Positions 17,566 to 26,096 of a stretch of DNA of 64,000 bases are shown here, piece by piece (position 1 is the first letter of the stretch; each line of letters starts with the position of its first letter). Made by a program: the position numbers and the translations under genes. This DNA comes from a virus: the IMG/VR virus record IMGVR_UViG_3300043409_000956, positions 1-64,000 of that record; one strand, written 5' to 3'. The notes under the pieces were generated by a model that did not search any database, was not told the origin of the DNA, and saw only the letters and a list, made by a program, of their open reading frames with translations.

Positions 17566-18527
17566 GTACCGCACTCAGTGTTACATTGGGTGAGTTGGTC
17601 TCCGGACCAGCTTTCCTTGACTAAATTAAACCACTCAATAGCCTGTTCTATGCCAACTTCAAGTGCATTGTTACTAGCCGGCAACATTTCTAAAATGCGA
17701 TCATTGCCCAAATGATACATGGTACGTGGATAAAATCCCAACCAACAACAGGGACTTACTTCGCCTGTGGCTGATACATACACTGATCGCTTGGTAACAC
17801 TTTTACAACTAATTTTTTTTGGTGTTACTGGTAGACTACGTTTACCATCACGTCCATCGGAGTGTATCCATAATACTCGTTCAAATGCCACAGGTTGATC
17901 ATGTGAGCCTATGTGATGTCGGAACCTACCTTTTTGATCAAACACTGGAAAAGCATTGCGCCCATGATCAACAAACTCAAAATGCTTAAATCCCATTTGC
18001 TGACTTAACTTATAGCAATCCTGCTCTTGATGCTGGTTGTGATCAAACTTAATCATCTTCCATACAGCGTAGCCACCAGCTTGTATAAAGGCCAAGGCGT
18101 TGTCTATAACCGTGGCCCACTTGGTTTGCTGTCGATATAACTCATGAGTGCCTTCTAATCCGTCAAGACAAAATCTCACAATCACATTCAAGTGTGCTAA
18201 TTCAGCCCAAATGTCAGATTTAATACCAGCGTTTGTACTAATATCAATTATCAGTTGTTTATTATGTTGTCTAAAGTATTTCACAATTGCTAGGCCTTCA
18301 CGAGCTGTAATAAAGTCGCCTAAATTTCCGTTGATGTTTATTGCTGTTAACTGTTTAAGAAATTGGGGGGTGAATATTTGTTCCGCTTCAGCCAATGTCA
18401 TGTCATGAAGAGGAAAATCGTCGATTACATCAACACCGCATAAATTACGAGGACAACCAGGACAAGCGGCGTTGCACCTGGTTGATATTTCTAAATGAAC
18501 ATGTCGGATGTCGGAATATGTGTACAT
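17562..18527 (-). CDS. Radical SAM enzyme with C-terminal twitch/SPASM cysteines
   Basis: The cluster motif CNAACPGC (CxxxCxxC) is near residue 18, followed by CGVD. C-terminally, ISCKSVTKRS, EVSPCCWLGF and a terminal QCNTEC supply a plausible auxiliary Fe-S cluster. The size (321) and layout fit SPASM/twitch enzymes that modify peptides or small molecules. The substrate is unknown. It is the last gene of the minus-strand island, 12 bases after phoH. Confidence 0.8.
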   Translation of the reverse strand: MYTYSDIRHVHLEISTRCNAACPGCPRNLCGVDVIDDFPLHDMTLAEAEQIFTPQFLKQLTAININGNLGDFITAREGLAIVKYFRQHNKQLIIDISTNAGIKSDIWAELAHLNVIVRFCLDGLEGTHELYRQQTKWATVIDNALAFIQAGGYAVWKMIKFDHNQHQEQDCYKLSQQMGFKHFEFVDHGRNAFPVFDQKGRFRHHIGSHDQPVAFERVLWIHSDGRDGKRSLPVTPKKISCKSVTKRSVYVSATGEVSPCCWLGFYPRTMYHLGNDRILEMLPASNNALEVGIEQAIEWFNLVKESWSGDQLTQCNTECGT

Positions 18528-18539
18528 CCAATACTTATA

Positions 18540-19292
18540 TTAGATCTCCTTGTAAATCTTTAAAATTTCCAGTACAGCAGGGTGGCGCTGAATATCGCGT
18601 CCCCCAAATTCTATACCTGCAACATAATGACAGGACTCATACTCTTTTACTAGCCTCTTAAAATCTAGTAATCCGTTTTCGCTCTCACGGCGGTCGGTTT
18701 GTTGAGTATCGCCTGTAACAACTAGTTTGCTTCCTTCACCAAGTCGTGTCAACAGCATTTTCATTTGGTTTGGTGTGGCATTCTGCATTTCGTCAGCAAT
18801 GATCCACGCATTTTTAAATGTCCGTCCACGCATGTATGCTAGGGGAGAAATCTCAATCAACTGGTCTTCTAGCATAGCATTGATGTCCTGAGGTCTATAA
18901 TATTCTCCAATGTAGTCCATTATAGGTCTAGTCCATGGTGCCATTTTGGCATTAAGATCCCCCGGAAGGAATCCATGCTCTTCATCATCCACGCCAACGG
19001 CAGGGCGTGTAACAATGATCTTTGTACACTCGCCTGTTTGGTAGGCCTTCAATGCGGCCAATACAGCCATCATTGTTTTGCCAGTACCGGCAGGGCCAGT
19101 AGCAAATACTATTAATTTATCGGGATTGTCCAGTAACTCTATATAATCTTCTTGGGTGCGAGTTCTAGGTACTAAATGAACTTTGCGCGGTTGCTTCCTG
19201 TAATTATCTAGTTGAAGTGGTTTGTTTACTACAGTTGGCAGGGGATCTTGAAATTGCTGAGCCAGAGCTCGGTTATTACGCCGTTTAGACAA
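18540..19292 (-). CDS. phoH: PhoH-like ATPase
   Basis: Walker A is FATGPAGTGKT and Walker B is AWIIADEMQN, followed by MKMLLTRLG and VVTGDTQQTD. This is the PhoH signature, often seen in marine and freshwater T4-type phages. The likely start is TTG at 19292, six bases after a perfect AAGGAG on the minus strand (19304-19299). The upstream in-frame ATG at 19337 lacks a site. PhoH is linked to RNA metabolism and phosphate stress in bacteria, but its phage role is unsettled. Confidence 0.9.
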   Translation of the reverse strand: MSKRRNNRALAQQFQDPLPTVVNKPLQLDNYRKQPRKVHLVPRTRTQEDYIELLDNPDKLIVFATGPAGTGKTMMAVLAALKAYQTGECTKIIVTRPAVGVDDEEHGFLPGDLNAKMAPWTRPIMDYIGEYYRPQDINAMLEDQLIEISPLAYMRGRTFKNAWIIADEMQNATPNQMKMLLTRLGEGSKLVVTGDTQQTDRRESENGLLDFKRLVKEYESCHYVAGIEFGGRDIQRHPAVLEILKIYKEI

Positions 19293-19437
19293 ATGTTTCT
19301 CCTTATGGTTAACGCTGAAAATGTTTGAACTTTGCATCTTTGCGTAACTGGCAGTTGATGCCAGCTACAAAGATATTTAAGGAGCGGGGCCGGTGCCAAT
19401 TAACGGCATGTTTAAATTTATAAAACAGGCATAAGTA

Positions 19438-20160
19438 TTAGGCTAACTTAGAGTACACAAAGTACAGTCTATCATTAGCATCCTTTTTAAAAGTTTCTAA
19501 TTTAAGACTGTACTTGTCTTCAAACTCTCGAACTATTTCAAATGTCCAAGGAAATATATCAACGTATGGTCCAGTTTTGTGCGGAATACCTGGATTGGCT
19601 CGCAGAAAAAATGAGCCACCTGCCCGAAGCATATTAACGCATTTTGCAAAGCGAGCTTCAATTTCATCCCGGCTATTAAAGTTAATGCTACCTAGGGCAA
19701 TGATAACATCATGCTCACCGACATAGTCAAGAATGTCAACCATATAATCAGCGCAGTTGTTGTAGGGATCAATCCCTACCAAGTTATTGATTCGCCCTTT
19801 GAATGGGTGATATCCACAACCCACGTCTAGCACACTCTTGGGATTCAGCGCATTGATTTCATCTACTAGATGCCATCCGGTATAATCATAGTCTCCGGTC
19901 CGGGGTTTCCAAATCTCACCAAAGAATCGGTTGATGTAACGTTCACTAAGATCGTGCGTGATATCTTTAAGCGTTCCAACGTAGTCACAGGGCAGACTTA
20001 GTTCTGCTTCCACAGCATCTTTAAATTTGCTGTAGCGGGCAGGAGTCCATGGTAGCGTATCCACTACAGTAGTTTCGTCTATGACTATGTTAGAGTACTT
20101 GGGTAAATTAAATGCTTCTTGTAAATTTTTTGTTAAGAGTGCAAAAATTTTAGTATTCAT
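19438..20160 (-). CDS. SAM-dependent methyltransferase (class I)
   Basis: Motif I is VLDVGCGYHPF near residue 95, followed by LVGIDPYNN (acidic motif II) and DVIIALGSINF. The N-terminal 80 residues are not part of the core fold. The substrate is unknown. It is the first gene of the minus-strand island, preceded by an AGGAAAAA site, with a late-like box about 55 bases upstream on its strand. Confidence 0.75.
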   Translation of the reverse strand: MNTKIFALLTKNLQEAFNLPKYSNIVIDETTVVDTLPWTPARYSKFKDAVEAELSLPCDYVGTLKDITHDLSERYINRFFGEIWKPRTGDYDYTGWHLVDEINALNPKSVLDVGCGYHPFKGRINNLVGIDPYNNCADYMVDILDYVGEHDVIIALGSINFNSRDEIEARFAKCVNMLRAGGSFFLRANPGIPHKTGPYVDIFPWTFEIVREFEDKYSLKLETFKKDANDRLYFVYSKLA

Positions 20161-20238
20161 TGAAATTTTTTCCTATTTGATAAATAAATTTGCACCAAGT
20201 GCAATTTTTCTATAAGTATTTAATCAAAGGAACTACAC
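20161..20238. promoter_or_regulatory. Divergent control region between methyltransferase and TctC genes
   Basis: This is the only divergent gap in the window. It holds GATAAATA (20179-20186, + strand) and TTAAATAC (20216-20223, minus strand), both late-box-like and facing opposite genes. Between them is a palindrome, TTGCAC-CAA-GTGCAA (20190-20204), followed by TTTTT on the + strand. The palindrome may be an operator or a small terminator. Confidence 0.45.
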
Positions 20239-21195
20239 ATGAAAAAACTTCTTGCCCTATTGGCATTACTTCCCGCTTTGGCTTTTGCATGGCAACCCAC
20301 ACGGCCAGTTACTGTTATATTCCCAAATGGACCTGGTGCGGGAAATGAAATCTCATTTCGTATAGTGGCCAGCATAGTCGAGCGTGAAACAGGAGCTAAA
20401 TTCAATCCCGAGTATCGCCCGGGTGCCGATGGCAACATTGCCATTAACCACTTTGTTACGGTGCCTGCAGATGGACACACCATAAGTGTGCCAGCTTGCC
20501 AATCAAATTGGGTCACTCCTGAAATATGGTACTCTAACATGGTCAAATACAATCCCATGGATCTAGAGCCTGTGGCCAATATTGCTCGCAGTCCCTTGGC
20601 ATTCTGGGCCACGCCCAAGAGCGCAATTAATACTCCCGATGAATTAATAGCACTTATTCGCAAAAAAGAACGGCCCATAACATTTGCTATTGGTGGCGGC
20701 GGGCACAGACTGGCAGTGGAATATCTAGTAGATAAGCTACGTGTACCTGGTGGAGATCGGGTAGAAACTGTCATGTACAAAGGTCCTGCACAGGCATTGT
20801 TAGATGTCATGGGCGGCCATGTTGAGTTTGCGGTCACTCCTGTTGCTGTGGGCTACCCACATGTACAAGCAGGCCGACTACGACTAATTGGTATTGCAGA
20901 CACACGCATATTACCTGGTTTAGAGAGTGTACCTTTGATGAGCCGTGCCGCGCCGGGGCTAAGTATACACGGCTGTTGGAATATTGTATTACCACCAGGT
21001 ACGCCACAAGACGTACAAACATGGTATCACGAAAAATTTGTACCTGCCATACGCTCAGCAGAAGCCGCTGAAAAGTTTCGTGAAAACATGATGTATATCA
21101 CGCCCGAAGAACACACACCTGCAGGTGTACGTGTCGCTATGCTAAGATTACAACAAACTTGGCAACCTATCGCTAAAAGGATTCGACCAGAATGA
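20239..21195 (+). CDS. Tripartite tricarboxylate transporter substrate-binding protein (TctC/Bug family)
   Basis: This 318-residue protein has a textbook signal peptide (MKKLLALLALLPALAFA, cut before WQP). The Bug fold follows, with PVTVIFPNGPGAGNEI, YRPGADGNIA, MYKGPAQALLDVMGGHVEF and RLRLIGIADTR. Such proteins bind carboxylates in the periplasm and pass them to TctAB. They are strongly amplified in Burkholderiales, so this is probably a host-derived auxiliary gene. No TctA/B gene is present, so it would have to work with host permeases or act otherwise. It overlaps the next gene by ATGA. Confidence 0.88.
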   Translation: MKKLLALLALLPALAFAWQPTRPVTVIFPNGPGAGNEISFRIVASIVERETGAKFNPEYRPGADGNIAINHFVTVPADGHTISVPACQSNWVTPEIWYSNMVKYNPMDLEPVANIARSPLAFWATPKSAINTPDELIALIRKKERPITFAIGGGGHRLAVEYLVDKLRVPGGDRVETVMYKGPAQALLDVMGGHVEFAVTPVAVGYPHVQAGRLRLIGIADTRILPGLESVPLMSRAAPGLSIHGCWNIVLPPGTPQDVQTWYHEKFVPAIRSAEAAEKFRENMMYITPEEHTPAGVRVAMLRLQQTWQPIAKRIRPE

Positions 21196-21812
21196 AATAT
21201 ATTTTTGTAAGTGGAGCCCCGGGCTCTAAGTGGAGCTCTGTAGTTAAAAACATTTACTACAGTCCTGATGTTGATTCAAGTGACTATAGTGAAGCTAGAA
21301 CATATCGACATGACGCTACAGGCACAATGGAGTTATTACACATGGGTGTATACTGGGGTCCGGCTATGGAATTTGGCAACCATTTTGAACGTTTGGATCA
21401 GTACACACGTGAACAAAACGAAGCAGAGTTTGATGCTCCGTTTTCAGGCTCAGGTGTACGCATTATTAAAAGTCATGTGTTTGGTTATCACATTGACTAC
21501 ATTAAAAAGACCTGGCCCGATTGTCCCATTGTGCTAGTGGATCGTACCGACGATGCTTGTCTAGGTTGGTGGGTCAAGTGCGGAGAATTTAAAATAACAT
21601 ATCCATTATATAGAGATTACTATAAAGATCTTCGTGAAATGTCTGCGGCCATTGCCCGAGAAAATCGTGGCAATAGGCAAGCCGCAAGAGATTACCCAGG
21701 ACGGGTAGTAGAAACCAATAGACAACTAGCTAGAGTATGTGGTATTCAAGTTCCTGCACCTGAATACTATCAAGACTATATTGCGTCCGACATAAAGGTA
21801 ACAGTGATATGA
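21192..21812 (+). CDS. P-loop protein, sulfotransferase-like fold
   Basis: The N-terminal IFVSGAPGSKWSSV is a P-loop-like 5'-PSB segment and CPIVLVDRTDD is a second core strand. The following YPLYRDYYKDLREMS region and the overall length (206) resemble P-loop proteins of T4-type cyanophages with no proven activity. A sulfotransferase or kinase is possible. The DUF2061 gene three positions downstream is weak support for sulfur chemistry. Confidence 0.5.
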   Translation: MKYIFVSGAPGSKWSSVVKNIYYSPDVDSSDYSEARTYRHDATGTMELLHMGVYWGPAMEFGNHFERLDQYTREQNEAEFDAPFSGSGVRIIKSHVFGYHIDYIKKTWPDCPIVLVDRTDDACLGWWVKCGEFKITYPLYRDYYKDLREMSAAIARENRGNRQAARDYPGRVVETNRQLARVCGIQVPAPEYYQDYIASDIKVTVI

Positions 21813-22462
21813 AAAGCAACTGGGAAGCAAGTCGAGCACGAAGTGATTATCACTTTAATCCCGGCATTAAAGACAATCCAATGGACGTCATGCAGTACCT
21901 GGGATACGTTACTCCCATATGGACTGCTGACATTGAAGATATTGTTGCCAATGCCAAGCCCGCAACATGGGCCACACGTGGTTACAAAGGTGAGGGTATT
22001 ATGGCCCCGCGTGAAGATCTTGCCATGGAAGAATACGACTTAACCAGTCATGGCATGAGCCGGGACTTGCCTATAACACATCTTAATTGGCGCATACCCG
22101 AAAGTCTACAACGACTAAGCGATGAGTTTGGATTAGCAGACTGTATGGATCGTATTCATGTACAGATGCCTGGCGAAATTTGGAACTTACATCTAGACAA
22201 GTTGTCAAAATGGGCACCAGATGATCCTACAAATGTCGTACGTATTATGATACAGTTAACCGACTGGGCGCCAGGGCAGTTTTGGGAATATGGCAACTAT
22301 CATTATCACCAATGGCATGCTGGAGATGTAACCACATTTGATTGGGCCAACATACCGCATTGCACAGCAAATGCTGGGTTCCATCCCAGAGTTACATTTC
22401 AGATCACCGGTGTTAAAACCGAGCAAACACAAGTCATGCTAGATAGGTTACATCATGGTTGA
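21809..22462 (+). CDS. 2-oxoglutarate/Fe(II) oxygenase-like protein
   Basis: The segment WNLHLDKLSKW supplies the HxD of the iron triad and IPHCTANAGFHPRVTFQITG the distal His and an Arg for the 2OG carboxylate. The strand HAGDVTTFDW fits the double-stranded beta-helix. T4-type phages often carry such hydroxylases, which may act on nucleobases or proteins. The substrate is unknown. The gene is coupled to both neighbours. Confidence 0.6.
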   Translation: MKSNWEASRARSDYHFNPGIKDNPMDVMQYLGYVTPIWTADIEDIVANAKPATWATRGYKGEGIMAPREDLAMEEYDLTSHGMSRDLPITHLNWRIPESLQRLSDEFGLADCMDRIHVQMPGEIWNLHLDKLSKWAPDDPTNVVRIMIQLTDWAPGQFWEYGNYHYHQWHAGDVTTFDWANIPHCTANAGFHPRVTFQITGVKTEQTQVMLDRLHHG

Positions 22463-22664
22463 CACTCCGTTACGTAGTCTAGCAAAAGCAATAAGCTGGC
22501 GAGTGACCGGAACTGTAGATACATTTATCATCAGTTGGCTTATTACTGGACAAGTATTACTAGCCAGCGGGATTGCACTGACTGAAATAATGACTAAAAT
22601 ATTCCTATTTTGGGTCCACGAGCGTGTTTGGAATAAGATTTCCTGGCAAAGACAACAACAGTAG
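22455..22664 (+). CDS. DUF2061-type small membrane protein
   Basis: The 69-residue sequence RSLAKAISWRVTGTVDTF, then ISWLITGQ and a HERVWNKI end is the DUF2061 pattern. It has two hydrophobic helices. In bacteria DUF2061 proteins occur next to or fused with sulfate-assimilation genes. That context is known; a sulfur role in the phage is inference. It overlaps the upstream gene by eight bases. Confidence 0.75.
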   Translation: MVDTPLRSLAKAISWRVTGTVDTFIISWLITGQVLLASGIALTEIMTKIFLFWVHERVWNKISWQRQQQ

Positions 22665-22677
22665 ATATATTGTTGGG

Positions 22678-22685
22678 CTAAATAA
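22678..22685 (+). promoter_or_regulatory. Late-promoter-like box CTAAATAA
   Basis: Located 20 bases before the virion-type gene at 22705, in a 40-base gap. One of a recurring set of NTAAATA boxes. Confidence 0.45.
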
Positions 22686-22704
22686 TATATCAGCGGAATA
22701 AACC

Positions 22705-23274
22705 ATGGCCAACCATATTAAAGATGTAATACAAAACACCAAAGAAATCTACATGAGTGATAGTGCTCTAAGCACCCTTATGGACTTTGAGCGTGTACTA
22801 GACGAACTAGACATGTATGTGTTTAAGAATTGGAAGGCGGGCGAATTGGTAGCAGGTCCTGCTTATGAAAAGTATTTTATAACCTGTACATTCATGTGGC
22901 CGCACCGGTTAATGCCCGACCCGCGCGGAGCAGATCGTTTGATGGAATACGACTGCGAAATCAAGTGGACCAAGGATGTGTTAGAATATCCTGTTACGGT
23001 CAAAGAGCCCGGTGATTTTAGGCCTGGCACTAAGATGCCTAGACTGGGAAAAATTCCGGTATGGCTAGTGGAAATTACCATGCCCAAGAAACTAATGTTT
23101 GAAATTGAACGTGGATCACTGGAATTAGAAAGCGAAAGTGTAGAAGCAGAAGATGTCGAATCAGCTTACGAAACTGGCGCAGATGATTTAGAAGCACAAG
23201 GACAAGCCGCAGGAGCAACAGCACCTGCCGCGCCAGCACCCGCAGGAGCACCTGCACCAGCACCGGTGGCATAA
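22705..23274 (+). CDS. Hypothetical, possible virion-associated protein, 189 residues
   Basis: The first 135 residues are folded (DFERVLDELDMYVFKNW, then strands around WPHRLMPDPRGADR). The rest is acidic, then Ala/Pro-rich (many AP repeats), which looks like a disordered linker. It lies behind a late box and next to a gene of the same style, so it may be structural. No family is named. Confidence 0.6.
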   Translation: MANHIKDVIQNTKEIYMSDSALSTLMDFERVLDELDMYVFKNWKAGELVAGPAYEKYFITCTFMWPHRLMPDPRGADRLMEYDCEIKWTKDVLEYPVTVKEPGDFRPGTKMPRLGKIPVWLVEITMPKKLMFEIERGSLELESESVEAEDVESAYETGADDLEAQGQAAGATAPAAPAPAGAPAPAPVA

Positions 23275-23275
23275 T

Positions 23276-23854
23276 ATGAAACAATTATTTGAAGGCCTAG
23301 AAACAGGCGACTTAAAAAGATTAATACACACAGAACTGCACATTGACGAGTTTAAAAGCAAGTTGGGAGCGGATGAAGATACTGTGGTGATCAGTTTCAA
23401 AGTCAAGGGCAAAGAGCCTGCACAAGACCTAGTCAACTTTATTGAAAAAGGTTACGAGTGGGTTATTGATGCAGATGTCAGTTCAGGAGAAATGGACGAT
23501 GGCGATTTTATTGTTTTCATTGAATGTGATCGTACTCCCAAATTGGCACAAGAGCTTGTTGAAATGATGGAGGACATCATGAACATCACAGAACAAACGG
23601 CAGAAGATTGGCGTGTACGTTATTACACCAGCCAAGAAGATCACAAGCTGGATGTAGACAGCCTACGCAATTTAATTCCCAGTACTCCCGAAGAGTATGA
23701 ACGTAAATTTGGCCACAAAGACCAAGAGCACAAAGAAAAAGGTGACGACCGTGACCTGGACAACATGCGCTCTGCGGCCGGCATCAAAGTTAAAACCAAA
23801 GCACCCAAAAACGAATACACTGAAAGTCTAAGGATTGCGGCCGGTATTCGTTAA
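23276..23854 (+). CDS. Hypothetical, possible virion or core protein, 192 residues
   Basis: It starts one base after the previous stop. A globular N-terminal 120 residues (acidic, with WRVRYYTSQEDHKLD) is followed by a charged helical tail. Two near-repeats in the tail, MRSAAGIKV and LRIAAGIR, resemble the SL-x-AAGI peptides seen in some phage core proteins. The function is unknown. Confidence 0.6.
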   Translation: MKQLFEGLETGDLKRLIHTELHIDEFKSKLGADEDTVVISFKVKGKEPAQDLVNFIEKGYEWVIDADVSSGEMDDGDFIVFIECDRTPKLAQELVEMMEDIMNITEQTAEDWRVRYYTSQEDHKLDVDSLRNLIPSTPEEYERKFGHKDQEHKEKGDDRDLDNMRSAAGIKVKTKAPKNEYTESLRIAAGIR

Positions 23855-23859
23855 AGTCA

Positions 23860-24747
23860 ATGATTGACCTAATTACTGTTGTATTTCAACAAGAATTAAA
23901 TTTCTTAAAGGTTCAAGCACAGTCCATAGAACTATACATACAGCAAGCGGATCTTGGCAACATTTATGTTGTTGTCAATGATGATGATTCTGTTGTAGAT
24001 CTAATAGACTCTCGATGGTGGGGCATAAACCAAGCAAAAGTCAAAGTTATATCGTATAGTTGTTGGAACTACTCAAGTAGAATCAACGGATGGGAAAACC
24101 AACAACTGTGTAAATTATTAGCGGCCGGTTCAGCTGAACATGAATGGAGCATGAGCTTAGATGCCAAGACTTGGTTTGTGCAACCCGTGGACTTGACAAA
24201 ACTGTTTGATGATCAAGGGCGTGTTACTGCTGGAACAGTTCCTGTGTTTACTGTATTTGATAGTAGTAAAGAATTCCTAGAAAAGTATTATGCGGTTAGC
24301 ATGCCTAACATCATTGGTCCACAGGGTGTGCCATTTGTATTTCATACCGCAACAGTTAAAGAACTAATAAACAGCCATCAAGACTTTACGGAATTTTTTC
24401 AAACCAACGTTAGGTATCCTCACTTGATTACTGAATTTCATTTGTATTCTAGTTTTGTGCTGTCTAGAGATACCACCTACGAACATTTATACAATAAAAC
24501 CCAGTATTATACCTGTTGCAACATTGCTGACTCTGACGTTGACAATTTTGATCAACATTATGCCAGGATGCTGTCTGACAAAAAATTACTGACTGCAAGT
24601 ATACACCGTCGTGCTTATCCGTTATTAAATTCAAAACAATTAATAAACTGGACACAATTCTTACTCCAACGAGGGCTAAATATTAGAGCTATCCTAGGAG
24701 AACAGCAATTATGGCATTCGAATTTGACTTCACTGTCGCCCAACTAA
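23860..24747 (+). CDS. DUF6492-like glycosyltransferase
   Basis: This 295-residue protein opens with DLITVVFQQELNFLKVQAQS and carries MSLDAKTWFV, whose Asp could be part of a GT-A metal site. Those features suit DUF6492-type glycosyltransferases. The sugar and acceptor are unknown. The last 37 bases overlap the endolysin gene in another frame. Confidence 0.55.
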   Translation: MIDLITVVFQQELNFLKVQAQSIELYIQQADLGNIYVVVNDDDSVVDLIDSRWWGINQAKVKVISYSCWNYSSRINGWENQQLCKLLAAGSAEHEWSMSLDAKTWFVQPVDLTKLFDDQGRVTAGTVPVFTVFDSSKEFLEKYYAVSMPNIIGPQGVPFVFHTATVKELINSHQDFTEFFQTNVRYPHLITEFHLYSSFVLSRDTTYEHLYNKTQYYTCCNIADSDVDNFDQHYARMLSDKKLLTASIHRRAYPLLNSKQLINWTQFLLQRGLNIRAILGEQQLWHSNLTSLSPN

Positions 24748-25343
24748 AACAAATCGTCCCTGGTAATCCCTATATCGATCATTGGTATGAGGCATTGTCG
24801 GAAATATGTCCCGACTACGACATCAACACACCACAGCGCCTGGCGGCTTTCTTAGCCCAATGTGCTCATGAGTCAGGTGGCTTCAAAGCAATCAAAGAAA
24901 ACTTAAACTATAGACCAGCAACCCTGGTCACGTTGTTTAAAAAGTACTTTGACCAACCCACAGCAGAACGCTACTGCGCCATGCCCGACAAGCAGGCCGC
25001 AATTGCCAACAAGATATATGCTAACAGAATGGGTAACGGCCCAGAAGAGAGTGGCGACGGATATCGTTATTGTGGTCGTGGCTTAATACAGTTAACTGGC
25101 AAAGACAACTACACTCGTTACGCTCAAAGTACAGAACAAACTGTGGAAGAAGCCAGCGAGCACCTGACAACATTCGAAGGCTGTGTACAAAGTGCCGCTT
25201 GGTTCTGGGAAGCCAACAACTTAAATCAGTATGCAGACACAGGCGATATTCTAACAATGACCAAACGTATCAATGGCGGAACCATTGGCTTAGAAGATCG
25301 CAAGAAACATTATGAACATGCTTGTCACGTACTAGGTGCATAA
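24711..25343 (+). CDS. Endolysin, glycoside hydrolase family 19 (chitinase-like)
   Basis: The pattern FLAQCAHESGGFKAI holds the catalytic Glu. YRYCGRGLIQLTGKDNY and WFWEANNLN follow, then TKRINGGTIGLEDR. This is the GH19 lysozyme plan common in phage endolysins that cleave peptidoglycan. At 210 residues it is a single catalytic domain with no binding module and no signal peptide, so release would need a holin. It heads the lysis region. Confidence 0.9.
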   Translation: MAFEFDFTVAQLKQIVPGNPYIDHWYEALSEICPDYDINTPQRLAAFLAQCAHESGGFKAIKENLNYRPATLVTLFKKYFDQPTAERYCAMPDKQAAIANKIYANRMGNGPEESGDGYRYCGRGLIQLTGKDNYTRYAQSTEQTVEEASEHLTTFEGCVQSAAWFWEANNLNQYADTGDILTMTKRINGGTIGLEDRKKHYEHACHVLGA

Positions 25344-25346
25344 ACC

Positions 25347-26075
25347 ATGCCAACAATAGGTCCAGGAATAACTGTAGGTCCAGGAATAACTGTAGACGGT
25401 TTTAGTGTAGTTACCTCAGGTTTGTTGCAGTATCTTGATGCTGGAAACCCTGCAAGTTACCCCGGTACTGGCACCACCTGGACTGATTTGAGTGGTAATG
25501 CCAACAACGGTACTCTTGTCAATTCGCCAAGTTTTATTAGTGCAGATGGTGGCGGATGTATTCAACTGGATGGTATTAACGATTATATCACGCTTCCCAC
25601 AACCGGATTTGCACCAGCCAGTCTAACTATAGATTATTGGATAAAGAGAATAAGTGATAACGGATACTTTTGGGTAATAGATAATAATGACCAACCTGAG
25701 TTGCGGATGCTTTTTCAGTCATCAGGGAAATTACAAATATATTTCTATGATGATGGTGGATATTTTTCAACCGCCCTATCCTCGACTACATTTAGTACCG
25801 GTTCGTGGTATAATATTACAGCCACTCTTACTAACGGTTCACAGAATGTATACATTAACGGTAATCAAGAAATATTAACCACTACCGGAACATATACAGG
25901 TAACCCAGGTGGTAATGCAGGTGAACATACCCTAGGTACATATAACCGACCAAGTCCAGGTTATGGAGGTTATGCCAATGTACGAATAGGTGGCTTCAAG
26001 TTCTATAACCGAGTATTGACCACAATTGAAATAACACAAAATTATAATGCGGTACGCGGCAGATACGGATTATAA
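25347..26075 (+). CDS. LamG/concanavalin-like virion protein
   Basis: The sequence YLDAGNPASYPG, WTDLSGNANNGTL and the end FYNRVLTTIEITQNYNAVRGRY are the LamG_3-type jelly roll found in phage fibres and adhesins. The N-terminus has a repeated GPGITV hexapeptide. It sits inside the lysis region, perhaps as a surface-binding virion protein inserted there. Confidence 0.7.
   Translation: MPTIGPGITVGPGITVDGFSVVTSGLLQYLDAGNPASYPGTGTTWTDLSGNANNGTLVNSPSFISADGGGCIQLDGINDYITLPTTGFAPASLTIDYWIKRISDNGYFWVIDNNDQPELRMLFQSSGKLQIYFYDDGGYFSTALSSTTFSTGSWYNITATLTNGSQNVYINGNQEILTTTGTYTGNPGGNAGEHTLGTYNRPSPGYGGYANVRIGGFKFYNRVLTTIEITQNYNAVRGRYGL
25359..25394 (+). repeat. Perfect 18-base tandem repeat
   Basis: GGTCCAGGAATAACTGTA occurs twice head to tail and encodes GPGITV twice at the start of the LamG protein. 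Its length equals the repeat in the fibre gene at 7243. Confidence 0.8.
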
Positions 26076-26081
26076 TAAATA
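26074..26081 (+). promoter_or_regulatory. Late-promoter-like box AATAAATA
   Basis: Overlaps the end of the LamG gene and lies 16 bases before the spanin-like gene at 26097, with AGAAGGA as its ribosome site. Confidence 0.45.
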
Positions 26082-26096
26082 TTAGAAGGAAAAATA

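Noticed and set aside
19293-19337. ATG 19337 as the phoH start
   Set aside because: No ribosome site, whereas TTG 19292 has a perfect AAGGAG at six bases.
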